From Magnetococcales bacterium (GTDB lineage: Bacteria; Pseudomonadota; Magnetococcia; Magnetococcales; Magnetaquicoccaceae), in contig JADGAZ010000001.1 of assembly GCA_015231755.1 (NCBI GenBank), positions 62,001 through 126,000 on the forward strand: a stretch of DNA of 64,000 bases, written 5' to 3'. Both the position numbers and the translations under genes were made by a program. Positions 57,720-64,000 of this stretch are shown here, in pieces (the stretch's first letter is position 1; each line of letters starts with the position of its first letter). Under the pieces are notes generated by a model that saw only the letters and a list, made by a program, of their open reading frames with translations, did no database searches and was not told the DNA's origin.

Positions 57720-57750
57720 CATGGCGGGTTGAAGAGTCGGGAGAAGACCC

Positions 57751-58365
57751 ATGGACGAAGATGAAATCTCGGAACAAGAAGGGTCCAAGCCTGGGAAGAA
57801 CAAGCGCCTCCTGCTCGGAGCGCTGGTTATTGGCGCGGTGTTGATTGCGGGTGGCGGCTGGCTGGTCGCCACCAAATTGTTGAAAGGCATGTCCGGGGCC
57901 GAGCAGGCGCATCACGAGGTGGCACCAGGGGAAAAAACGGTGCGTCAGACGGGTCCGCTCACGGGATTGCCCTCCGGAATCGAAGGTCCGGAACCGCCTC
58001 CTTCCCTTTCTCTTTCGGTCCAGGGGGTGAGTGTGGATCAACTGACCGTGTTGGTCATGGAGAGCGGAGAGCGGCGTGTTCAGGGGAGGGTGTACAATCA
58101 GGGGCGTCAGCCGTTGATGGCCGCCCGGGTGGATATTCAGTTTCTGAACGCCAATGGAGAGGTGTTGCTGTCGCGCCCGATCAATCCGATGGTGGTTTCG
58201 GGAGGGGTTTTTGGTGATCAGTCCGAACCCTTGCCGGCTGGTACCGGACGGACTTTCCTGGTTTCCACCGATGACATCCCCACCAGTTGGAGCGGTAAAC
58301 TCGCTGCCCGGGTCCGGGAGATCCAGTTCGGAGGGCAACTGCTGGTCGAGGTGGCCCAACCATGA
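57751..58365 (+). CDS. DUF3426-like single-pass membrane protein
   Basis: 204 aa. An acidic-then-basic N-terminus, one membrane helix at about residues 20-42 (LLLGALVIGAVLIAGGGWLVA), then a Pro-rich linker and a beta-sandwich (about 90-200; VQGRVYNQGRQPLMAARVDIQF, LPAGTGRTFLV), resembling DUF3426/FxLYD domains. The zinc-ribbon that usually precedes DUF3426 is missing. Its stop overlaps the maf ATG as ATGA. Function unknown. Confidence 0.65.
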   Translation: MDEDEISEQEGSKPGKNKRLLLGALVIGAVLIAGGGWLVATKLLKGMSGAEQAHHEVAPGEKTVRQTGPLTGLPSGIEGPEPPPSLSLSVQGVSVDQLTVLVMESGERRVQGRVYNQGRQPLMAARVDIQFLNANGEVLLSRPINPMVVSGGVFGDQSEPLPAGTGRTFLVSTDDIPTSWSGKLAARVREIQFGGQLLVEVAQP

Positions 58366-58946
58366 GTTTTTCCCGATTGGTGTTGGCCTCCACCTCCCCT
58401 TATCGACGGGAGTTGCTCGAAAGACTGGGATTGCCTTTTGCCGTGGCCGCTCCCGGTGGCGAGGAGAGATCTTTGCCCGGGGAACCCCCGGAGCGGATGG
58501 TGTGCCGTCTGGCCGAAGAAAAGGCCCGTTCCGTGGCGTCGCTTGATCCCGACGCGGTGGTGATCGGTTCGGATCAGGTGGCGGTGATCGACGGACGGGT
58601 GATGGGCAAACCGGGCACTGTCGAAAACGCCGCCGCCCAGTTGCGTCTGGCCTCCGGGCGGGAGGTGGTGTATTGCAACGGCTTGTGCCTGTTGAGTCCC
58701 ACCGAACCGCGCCGACAGATCGCGATGATTCCTTTCCGGGTGTTTTTCCGGACGCTGAGCGACGATCAGATCCAGCGTTATCTGGAGCGGGATCGGCCTT
58801 TCGATTGCGCCGGAGGATTCAAATCCGAGCGTTTGGGCATCGCGTTGTTTTCCCGTATGCAAGGGGATGATCCCACCTCCTTGATGGGATTGCCCCTCAT
58901 CGCCTTGACCGGCATGCTCAACCGGATCGGGATGCCGGTCGTGTGA
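58362..58946 (+). CDS. Maf-family nucleotide pyrophosphatase (YceF-like)
   Basis: 194 aa. Maf motifs: ASTSPYRRELLERLGLPF (residues about 8-25), VVIGSDQVAVIDGRVMGKPGT, DCAGGFKSERLGIALFSRMQGDDPTSLMGLPLIAL. Maf proteins hydrolyse modified NTPs. The lack of the D-Q-R signature of YhdE and the presence of DCAG...G(D)DP fit the YceF (7-methyl-GTP) type. It is translationally coupled on both sides (ATGA upstream, GTGA downstream). Confidence 0.9.
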   Translation: MSFSRLVLASTSPYRRELLERLGLPFAVAAPGGEERSLPGEPPERMVCRLAEEKARSVASLDPDAVVIGSDQVAVIDGRVMGKPGTVENAAAQLRLASGREVVYCNGLCLLSPTEPRRQIAMIPFRVFFRTLSDDQIQRYLERDRPFDCAGGFKSERLGIALFSRMQGDDPTSLMGLPLIALTGMLNRIGMPVV

Positions 58947-60940
58947 ACATGCCTCGGCTTCTGCGCCATTTGCTTCTGCGGTTTGAACGGTTGCGGCATG
59001 GCGTGCCCCTGACGGTGCAGGCCCTGATTGTCACCGGGGCGGCGGGGGTGATGTTCTGGTTTCTGCAAGATTCCCTGCATACCCAAAGGCTGCGGGAGAT
59101 TGTGCAGAACTATCTGTTCGAGGATCTGCGCCGGGCCGTGCATATCGACTGGCTGCGGTTGGATGAGCGGTTGCGTTTGCAGGTGCGCACCACCCGTCTG
59201 CTGGTGGAACGCAAAGCGTTTGTGGATTATGTCACCCAACTGGAGGGGGTGGGCTGGTCCCAGAGTGGCAGCGTGGCCCTGATCCGTCATCAGGAGCCTC
59301 CGGGCTGGTGGCCTGTGCGCCGGACCTTGCGGGAACTGGGTTACGAGGTCCATGCCCTGCTGGTGGATGGTCTGGGGCGTCCCCGGGAACTTCAGGCCGC
59401 CAAAGGCAAAAGTTTGCCCCTGACCACCATGGAGGCGTTCGCCAAAGAGTGCCTCTCCGTGGAGACCGGCAGTATTTTGCGGGTTGACGGAGGGATATCG
59501 TATTATATGAGTTGTGCCGCTTTGGATGGTCCCGCCGGTGGGGTCCGGGCCGTGCTGCTGCTGGTCGCCCCTTTGGACAACGATTTTTTGTTGTCGTTCG
59601 ACGCCTTGCGTGACCAGGATGGCATGCTGGTCTTTCTGGACGAATCCGGTCAGCGGGTCATGGCCAGCAGTCGTCCCGATCGGGTGGCGGGCGCCACGCC
59701 CCTCAAGGAGTTGCAAGCCAATTACCTGATGTTCGGCAAGGAGATCGCCGATGACAGTCTGTCATCCACGGTTTACATCCGTTTTGCCGGTTTGATTCCC
59801 AAGAGCCGTCTGGACGAGTTGTCCATGTATCTGGTGGAAGAAGGCCGAAAACAGTGGGCGATTGGTCATTTGTTGATGATTGCCGTATTTGTTCTCATCA
59901 TTTACTGGATGGGCCGGACCATGGAGAACTTGACCCGGCGGATGGTGACGTTTGCCCGGCAACGCCTGAATCTCTCCTTGTCCGCCGCCGCTCCCGGCAA
60001 TGCCTTGCGCCAGATGATTCAGCAGTTCGACATGCTTTCCGCAGAGATCGAAGAGGCCCGCTCCCGGGAGGCTCAGGCTTCGGCGCGTCTGGCCCAGTCC
60101 AATCAGGCGCTGGAGTCGTCGTTGACCATGCTCAAACGGACCCATGTGCAACTGTTGGCCTCGGAAAAGATGGCGGCCCTCGGAGGTCTGGTGGCGGGAG
60201 TGGCCCATGAGATCAATACCCCGGTGGGCATCGGCGTGACCGCCGCTTCGTTTCTGGAAAGCAAGACACGGGAGTTCCAGAACCGTTATCTCGAAGGGAA
60301 CATGTCCCGGGCCGACCTGGAAGCCTATCTGCAAGATGCCAGCGAAGCGTCGACGATGATTCTGGCCAATCTGATCCGGGCCGCCGAACTGGTGCGCAGT
60401 TTCAAGCAGGTGGCGGTGGACAGCAGCAGCGAGGCTTCCCGGTTGTTTGATTTTCATACGGTCATCCATCAGATTCTGCAAAGTCTGCATCCACGCCTGA
60501 AAAAAACACCCCACAAGGTGACGGTCGTCTGTCCCGAGGATCTGGTCCATTTCGGTCGGCCCGATGTTTTTTCTCAAATCATTACCAATTTTGTGCTAAA
60601 TTCGTTGCAGCATGGCCTGATGGATGATCAGGCCGGAGAGATGCGCATCGAAATGGCCAGCAGTGGGGCCGAGATCGTGCTTCACTACGCGGATAACGGG
60701 CGGGGCATGGGTGAAGAGGAGCGGGGGCGCATCTTTGAACCCTTTTTCACCACGGCCCGGCACAAGGGGGGAAGCGGCTTGGGTATGCATATCGTCTTCA
60801 ATCTGGCCACCGCCACCCTGGGTGGGGAGATTCGCTGCCAGTCCGCGCCGGGTCAGGGCACGGCGTTCACCATTACCTTTCCCGCCCGTCGTGAACGCTC
60901 CCTGGCGGAGTCGCTGTCGGCTTCGGAGCGGTCCGCATGA
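58943..60940 (+). CDS. membrane sensor histidine kinase
   Basis: 665 aa from GTG 58943 (overlap GTGA with maf), with ATG 58949 as alternative. A membrane helix at about residues 20-45, a periplasmic sensory domain of about 250 residues without clear family, a second membrane helix near 308-328, a coiled coil, then HisKA with phosphoacceptor GGLVAGVAHEINTPVG and HATPase_c with ITNFVLNSLQHGL (N box), DNGRGM (G1) and KGGSGLGMHIV (G2). The downstream REC/HD-GYP gene overlaps it by four bases and is the likely partner. Confidence 0.9.
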   Translation: MNMPRLLRHLLLRFERLRHGVPLTVQALIVTGAAGVMFWFLQDSLHTQRLREIVQNYLFEDLRRAVHIDWLRLDERLRLQVRTTRLLVERKAFVDYVTQLEGVGWSQSGSVALIRHQEPPGWWPVRRTLRELGYEVHALLVDGLGRPRELQAAKGKSLPLTTMEAFAKECLSVETGSILRVDGGISYYMSCAALDGPAGGVRAVLLLVAPLDNDFLLSFDALRDQDGMLVFLDESGQRVMASSRPDRVAGATPLKELQANYLMFGKEIADDSLSSTVYIRFAGLIPKSRLDELSMYLVEEGRKQWAIGHLLMIAVFVLIIYWMGRTMENLTRRMVTFARQRLNLSLSAAAPGNALRQMIQQFDMLSAEIEEARSREAQASARLAQSNQALESSLTMLKRTHVQLLASEKMAALGGLVAGVAHEINTPVGIGVTAASFLESKTREFQNRYLEGNMSRADLEAYLQDASEASTMILANLIRAAELVRSFKQVAVDSSSEASRLFDFHTVIHQILQSLHPRLKKTPHKVTVVCPEDLVHFGRPDVFSQIITNFVLNSLQHGLMDDQAGEMRIEMASSGAEIVLHYADNGRGMGEEERGRIFEPFFTTARHKGGSGLGMHIVFNLATATLGGEIRCQSAPGQGTAFTITFPARRERSLAESLSASERSA

Positions 60941-62568
60941 GCAACGCCAGCGATCTGCTGTTCGCCGACGATTCTCCCCCGGTCGGGAACTCGCCATTCC
61001 CCCGCCGGCGGGAGCCATCCCCTCCCCGGCGGGAACTGCGTCCTTGGAAAGTGATGATCGTCGATGACGATCCGGACGTGCATGCCTTGAGTTGTCTGGT
61101 GTTGCGTCAGTTCAGCTTCGAGGGACGGGGCTTGAACTTTGTCCATGGCTACTCCCGAATGGATGTCGAACGGTTGATGGGAGAACATCCGGATACGGCG
61201 GTTTTGCTGCTGGATGTGGTGATGGAGAGTGATCATGCCGGGTTGGAGGCGGTGCGTTTCATTCGTGAAACCTTGAAGAATCGTTTTGTCCGCATCATCC
61301 TGCGCACCGGTCAGCCGGGTTATGCCCCGGAACAAAAGGTCATCCTGGATTACGACATCAACGACTACAAAGAAAAAGCCGATCTGACCGACATCCGTTT
61401 GACCACGGCGGTGATCACTTCGTTGCGCTCGTATCGGGACATGATGATCATCGAGCACAACCGTCGGGGCCTGAAAAAGATCATTCATGCCACCGGCAGT
61501 CTGTTTGAGCCGCGCTCCATCACCAAACTGGCCGCTGGCGCCTTGACCCAGTTGGTTTCCATTCTGGGACTGGATGAAAGCGCCTTGTATGCCCAGGCTT
61601 CCGGGTTGGCGGTCAACGAAGAGAGCGGACGACTGTTTCTGTACGCCGGGACCGGTCGTTTCAGCGACCGGATCGGGGAATCTTTGGAAAGCGTGGTGGA
61701 TCTGGACACCATGGAGACCGTCCGGCAGGCTCTGGCGCGACAGGAGAGTCTGTTTGAAAACGACTGTTTCATGGGTTATTTTCGTACCCGTCAGGGTTCG
61801 GTCAATCTCTTGTTGCTCAAGGGGATCGGTCCGTTGGAGGAGTGGGACCGGGAACTGGTGCGGCTTTATGCGGCCAATGTGGGATTGGCGTTTGATAATG
61901 TGTTGATGAACCGGGAGATCTTCGAGACGCAACAGGATCTCACCTTCACCCTCGGGGAGTTGATCGAGGGGCGCAGCAACGAAACCGGCCATCATGTCAA
62001 ACGGGTGGCGGAGTTTTCCCGGTTGCTGGGGAGGCTGGCGGGTCTGGGGGAGGATGACCTGGAAATGTTGTGGCTGGCCGCGCCCCTGCATGATCTGGGC
62101 AAGATCGGCATTCCGGAATCGATCCTCAGAAAACCCGGCGAACTCGACAGCGTCGAATGGGAGTTGATGAAGGATCACGCCCTGTTGGGGGCGCGCATGC
62201 TCAAGGGATCGAACCGGCGGATTTTCCGCATGGCGGGCATCATCGCGGTGCAGCACCATGAGCGTTGGGACGGAGCGGGCTATCCGTTGGGATTGAAAAA
62301 TGAGGAGATTCATCTGTTTGCCCGGATCGTCTCCCTGGTGGAGGTGTTCGACGCCTTGGCCCATGAGCGGCTCCACAAAAAGGCTTGGTCTTTGGAAAGC
62401 ACGCTGGAGTTTATCCGCAGTGGTCGGGGTAAGCGGTTCGATCCCCGATTGGTGGATCTGTTTTTGGAAAACCTGGATGAGTTTCTGCGCATTCGTGCGC
62501 AACTCGCCGATTTGCCATCTGTCCCGGAATCGGGGACGGAATGTGGAGTGGGGAGCAAGGGGGAATGA
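60937..62568 (+). CDS. response regulator with DUF3369-like and HD-GYP domains
   Basis: 543 aa. N-terminal REC domain (VMIVDDDPDVHALS near residue 40; LLLDVVMESDHAGLEAV with the phosphorylatable Asp; conserved KE-K pattern DYKEKADL), central DUF3369-like region, C-terminal HD-GYP from about 340 with HDLGKIGIPESIL and QHHERWDGAGYPLGL. HD-GYP enzymes hydrolyse c-di-GMP. So phosphorylation by the neighbouring kinase should alter c-di-GMP breakdown. A stop-start ATGA links it to the rhodanese gene. Confidence 0.92.
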   Translation: MSNASDLLFADDSPPVGNSPFPRRREPSPPRRELRPWKVMIVDDDPDVHALSCLVLRQFSFEGRGLNFVHGYSRMDVERLMGEHPDTAVLLLDVVMESDHAGLEAVRFIRETLKNRFVRIILRTGQPGYAPEQKVILDYDINDYKEKADLTDIRLTTAVITSLRSYRDMMIIEHNRRGLKKIIHATGSLFEPRSITKLAAGALTQLVSILGLDESALYAQASGLAVNEESGRLFLYAGTGRFSDRIGESLESVVDLDTMETVRQALARQESLFENDCFMGYFRTRQGSVNLLLLKGIGPLEEWDRELVRLYAANVGLAFDNVLMNREIFETQQDLTFTLGELIEGRSNETGHHVKRVAEFSRLLGRLAGLGEDDLEMLWLAAPLHDLGKIGIPESILRKPGELDSVEWELMKDHALLGARMLKGSNRRIFRMAGIIAVQHHERWDGAGYPLGLKNEEIHLFARIVSLVEVFDALAHERLHKKAWSLESTLEFIRSGRGKRFDPRLVDLFLENLDEFLRIRAQLADLPSVPESGTECGVGSKGE

Positions 62569-63407
62569 GCGGCAGCAAGGAAAGAGTACCTTTTTTCGTG
62601 GATGGGGCTTGGCTTCAGGCCCGTCTGGAAGGAGCGGGATTGCGGGTGGTGCAGGTGGGAGGGGAGCGGGATTATCCCCGTTTGCATGTGCCGGGTGCGG
62701 TGCTGGTCTCTTATGCGGCGTTCACCACCCAGCGGGATGGCCTGCCGGGCATGCGGCCCGAGGATGAGGATCTGGCGCCTTTGTTGGGTCGGTTGGGGAT
62801 TACGTTGGATACCCCGGTGGTGGTGTACGATCTGTCGGGGGGGACCGACGCGGCCCGGTTCGCCTGGACTCTGGCCACGTTGGGACATCGGGCCGGCTGT
62901 GGGGTTTTGAATGGGGGCTTGTCGGTCTGGTATCACGAACAGCGTCCTCTTGAATCCCGTGTGCCGACGGTGACGCCGGTGGTGTGCGTGCCGGAGCCGG
63001 ATGAGTCGTGGCTGGCGGAGCGGGATGCGGTGCTGGCTTTGACCCAGGGACAAGGCGAGGCCCAACTGCTCGATACCCGTTCCCGCAACGAGTATGTGGG
63101 ATTGACCCTGCGCGCCCCCAGAGGACATCTCCCCGGCGCTTTGCATTGGGACTGGATGGATGCCCTGGTGGGACGCCAGGATCCCCGCTTGCAGTCGGTG
63201 GAGCGGTTGCGTGCCCAGTGTGGTGCCCTGGGATTGGAGGATCCGGGACGCGAGGTGATTCTGTATTGCGAAACCGCGCACCGTGCGGCCCATTCGTGGA
63301 TTTTGTTGCGTCATCTGGGCTGGGAGCGGGTTCGTCTGTACGACGGTTCCATGGCCGAATGGCGTTTGTGCGATCTGCCGGTAGTGGCCGGCGACACCCC
63401 CCGTTAA
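62565..63407 (+). CDS. tandem rhodanese-domain sulfurtransferase
   Basis: 280 aa from ATG 62565 (ATGA overlap); the frame extends back to 62541. Two rhodanese domains: the first about residues 5-120 (inactive, no Cys in the loop), the second about 140-275 with active-site loop YCETAHRAAHSW. Such proteins move sulphane sulphur from thiosulphate or mercaptopyruvate to acceptors. Active-loop CETAHRA differs from the TST (CRKGVT) and MST (CGTGV/S) patterns, so the substrate is unclear. Confidence 0.88.
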   Translation: MSGSKERVPFFVDGAWLQARLEGAGLRVVQVGGERDYPRLHVPGAVLVSYAAFTTQRDGLPGMRPEDEDLAPLLGRLGITLDTPVVVYDLSGGTDAARFAWTLATLGHRAGCGVLNGGLSVWYHEQRPLESRVPTVTPVVCVPEPDESWLAERDAVLALTQGQGEAQLLDTRSRNEYVGLTLRAPRGHLPGALHWDWMDALVGRQDPRLQSVERLRAQCGALGLEDPGREVILYCETAHRAAHSWILLRHLGWERVRLYDGSMAEWRLCDLPVVAGDTPR

Positions 63408-63428
63408 GTCAAGGTTTTAGGATTGCCC

Positions 63429-64000
63429 ATGTTTGATTCTCTCTCCGACCGTCTCGAAGCGGTCTTCAAGAAGCTCAAGGGACAAGGCTCCCTGAACGAG
63501 AAAAACATCCGCGACGCCATGCGGGAGGTGCGCATGGCCCTGCTGGAGGCGGATGTCCATCTGGACGTGGTCAAGTCCTTCATCGCCCGGGTGCGGGAGA
63601 AGTCCCTGGGTCACGAGGTGATGGGTTCCTTGACGCCGGGTCAGCAGGTGATTCATCTGGTTCACAAGGAGTTGATCCAGGTGATGGGTGGGGTGAACGA
63701 GCGGTTGAATCTCGCCGCCCAACCTCCGGTGGTGGTGGTGATGGTGGGTCTGCAAGGATCCGGCAAGACCACCACCACGGCCAAGTTGGCCAAGCGTCTG
63801 CTGGAAAAGGATCGTCGCAAGCCTCTGCTGGCTTCGTTGGATGTCTATCGTCCCGCGGCCATGGATCAGCTCGCCACGGTGGGCGCGGCGGTGGGGGCCA
63901 AGGTGATGCCCACCCTGCCTAGCGAAAATCCCCGGGAGATCGCCAAACGGGCCTTGCAGACCGCCCGCACCGGTGGTTTCGATGTGCTGCTGCTCGACAC
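63429..64000 (+). CDS. ffh: signal recognition particle protein Ffh (partial, C-terminus off the right edge)
   Basis: The frame begins at ATG 63429 (MFDSLSDRLEAVFKKLKGQG) and is open to the window end, about 190 codons. N domain (ALLEADVHLDVVKSFIARVREKSLGHEV), then the GTPase P-loop GLQGSGKTTTTAKLAKRLL, DVYRPAAMDQL and the start of the DLLLLD-type G3. SRP54/Ffh targets nascent inner-membrane proteins to the translocon. The G4 to M domain is missing because of the edge. Confidence 0.96.
   Translation, partial: MFDSLSDRLEAVFKKLKGQGSLNEKNIRDAMREVRMALLEADVHLDVVKSFIARVREKSLGHEVMGSLTPGQQVIHLVHKELIQVMGGVNERLNLAAQPPVVVVMVGLQGSGKTTTTAKLAKRLLEKDRRKPLLASLDVYRPAAMDQLATVGAAVGAKVMPTLPSENPREIAKRALQTARTGGFDVLLLD

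Overview
This 64 kb window is a gene-dense, high-GC proteobacterial chromosome segment. I saw no rRNA, tRNA, CRISPR array, insertion sequence or prophage. The gene repertoire points to a motile, iron-acquiring, ubiquinone-using proteobacterium: ubiU/ubiV/ubiK, a gamma-type single-chain PurL, glnS, feoABC with an LbtU-like porin, flhA/flhF/fleN/fliA and a PomA/PomB-like stator. A deep-branching or Magnetococcia-like lineage would fit, but that placement is inference only.

Layout. 1-2.7 kb: an ExeA/DamX-like AAA+ membrane ATPase cut by the left edge, and two small unknown genes. 2.9-5.6 kb: ilvE and ettA. 5.6-15.2 kb, minus strand: a tightly packed run (acetolactate synthase, AAA ATPase, TOPRIM protein, xseA, M23 peptidase, then xseB-ispA-dxs-tlyA behind its own sigma70-like promoter). 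15.2-18.2 kb: a ubiquinone cluster (ubiX, ubiU, ubiV, ubiK). 18.2-22.0 kb: aldehyde dehydrogenase, comM and a methyltransferase. 22.0-23.9 kb: a TetR regulator and metX. 24.1-31.0 kb: a flagellar operon (flhA, flhF, fleN, fliA, a DUF2802-like gene, a fliK-like gene). 31.0-33.1 kb: a cytochrome b561/diheme cytochrome c fusion and a universal stress protein. 33.9-39.2 kb: three tandem mgtE paralogues and a ZntB/CorA-like channel after an 810-base non-coding stretch. 39.2-44.3 kb: an FhlB-like gene, a coiled-coil protein, glnS, a motA/motB pair and small membrane proteins. 44.3-49.0 kb: a PanE-like reductase, a small cytochrome c, macro-domain/mobB/moaD genes, a membrane coiled-coil protein and the LbtU-like porin. 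49.1-51.9 kb: feoABC behind a Fur-box-like site. 52.3-57.7 kb: ymdB-like, purC, purL. 57.8-63.4 kb: a coupled chain of DUF3426-like, maf, histidine kinase, REC/HD-GYP regulator and tandem rhodanese, then ffh running off the right edge.

The strongest candidate for an undescribed system is the overlapping AAA_21-type ATPase and TOPRIM (DUF3226/DUF4435-like) gene pair at 11.7-13.5 kb. Its ATPase gene is strikingly AT-rich against its surroundings, and the pair sits inside an otherwise housekeeping operon directly upstream of exonuclease VII. The architecture resembles ATPase+TOPRIM anti-phage modules (OLD/Gabija/PARIS class). Other unusual points are the mgtE triplication with a third copy that has lost the pore-region GNxGxQ motif, a CorA-family protein with GSN instead of GMN, a stator B subunit with a degenerate peptidoglycan-binding motif, and a c-type cytochrome with a CX3CH haem motif.
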